Assembly (NCBI GenBank): GCA_938036405.1
Contig: CALHPT010000210.1
Location: 1 to 5,513 of the forward strand
Reading direction: 5' to 3'
DNA: 5,513 bases
Origin: an uncultured Tannerella sp.
GTDB taxonomy: Bacteria > Bacteroidota > Bacteroidia > Bacteroidales > Tannerellaceae
Position numbers and translations under genes: made by a program. The notes under the pieces were generated by a model. It was not told where the DNA came from and did not search any database. It saw only the letters and a list, made by a program, of their open reading frames with translations. Below are positions 5,231 to 5,513 of this stretch, piece by piece. How positions within the stretch are numbered: the stretch's first letter is position 1; every line of letters begins with the position of its first letter.

Positions 5231-5513
5231 ATGTAGGGCATACCGGAACGGCGTAGCATCGCAACATGTTTCAAATTTGTGATCATGTATATGCTCCGAT
5301 CTACCAGACACCATTCATCGATCTATTTTGACTCAAAAATAAATAGCCAGATTGTTGCTTAGTACATCTATCATAGACGATCAAAACAATCAACAACTAA
5401 CATGAGAGAACTTATGAACATGATCAAATGCGCTAACATGTAAGTAAAAATACGATTTGAGCACAATCAAACGGTAAATCACGAAACAAATATGCCTCTT
5501 GACTACAATCAAA
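5231..5513. other. A/T-rich intergenic tail with small repeats; no complete gene seen
   Basis: By hand count about one third of the bases from 5261 onward are G or C, against about 60% in the stretches of the neighbouring genes that I counted. Both strands hold only very short open frames. Visible structure includes a dyad at 5264-5288 (ACATG and CATGT arms around CAAATTTG), AACATG at 5399, 5417 and 5435 in an exact 18-bp step, and ACAATCAA at 5386, 5463 and 5505. No well-spaced TTTG/TAnnTTTG promoter pair is seen on the + strand. It may be the upstream region of a gene at or past the right edge, or a remnant of inserted DNA. Confidence 0.5.
5492..5513 (+). CDS. Possible 5' end of a gene cut by the window edge
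   Basis: An ATG at 5492 opens seven codons reading MPLDYNQ up to the window edge. It is preceded by the A-rich sequence ACGAAACAAAT, which is the kind of context seen before Bacteroidota start codons. Seven residues are too few to name a family, and an ATG in this position could be chance. Confidence 0.2.

Noticed and set aside
5334..5341. TATTTTTG, a perfect -7 box on the - strand
   Set aside because: No TTTG element lies at the expected distance upstream, and there is no - strand gene between it and the mscS terminator.
5402..5443. 13-codon open frame MRELMNMIKCANM on the + strand
   Set aside because: It could be a leader peptide, but there is no promoter, no following attenuator hairpin and no downstream gene in view. 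Its Met codons come from the AACATG repeats.

Overview
The window looks like chromosomal DNA from a Bacteroidota bacterium, most likely a Bacteroidales member of the Porphyromonas/Tannerella type with fairly G+C-rich genes. The signs are perfect TAnnTTTG -7 boxes upstream of two genes, start codons preceded by A/T-rich sequence instead of a Shine-Dalgarno motif, a small outer-membrane beta-barrel gene ending in Phe, and a class B aspartate carbamoyltransferase with a separate regulatory subunit. The species is not fixed by what I can see.

Layout, left to right. Positions 2-199 are the 3' end of queF (queuosine biosynthesis, + strand). It converges on mscL (415-828, - strand, large-conductance mechanosensitive channel), with a perfect 12-bp hairpin at 371-400 between them that probably ends transcription in both directions. 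A 277-bp divergent region (829-1105) carries a clear mscL promoter on the - strand, a -7 box for pyrB on the + strand, and a 9-bp inverted repeat between the two. From 1106 to 5142 five + strand genes run close together: pyrB, pyrI, an uncharacterised outer-membrane beta-barrel protein, tcdA (tRNA t6A dehydratase), and an MscS-family channel whose start lies inside the end of tcdA. A strong hairpin terminator at 5181-5230 closes this unit. The last ~280 bp are A/T-rich, hold no convincing complete gene, and contain small repeats and dyads that look more like a regulatory region for a gene beginning at or beyond the right edge.

How the genes relate: PyrB and PyrI together form allosteric aspartate carbamoyltransferase, the committed step of pyrimidine synthesis. 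TcdA and QueF both modify tRNA anticodon loops (positions 37 and 34) but are in different transcription units. MscL and MscS are both osmotic safety valves and sit on opposite sides of the pyrBI cluster. The beta-barrel gene has no assigned role. Nothing here is a clear defence, mobile or otherwise novel system; the most open questions are the beta-barrel protein, the control region between mscL and pyrB, and the A/T-rich tail.
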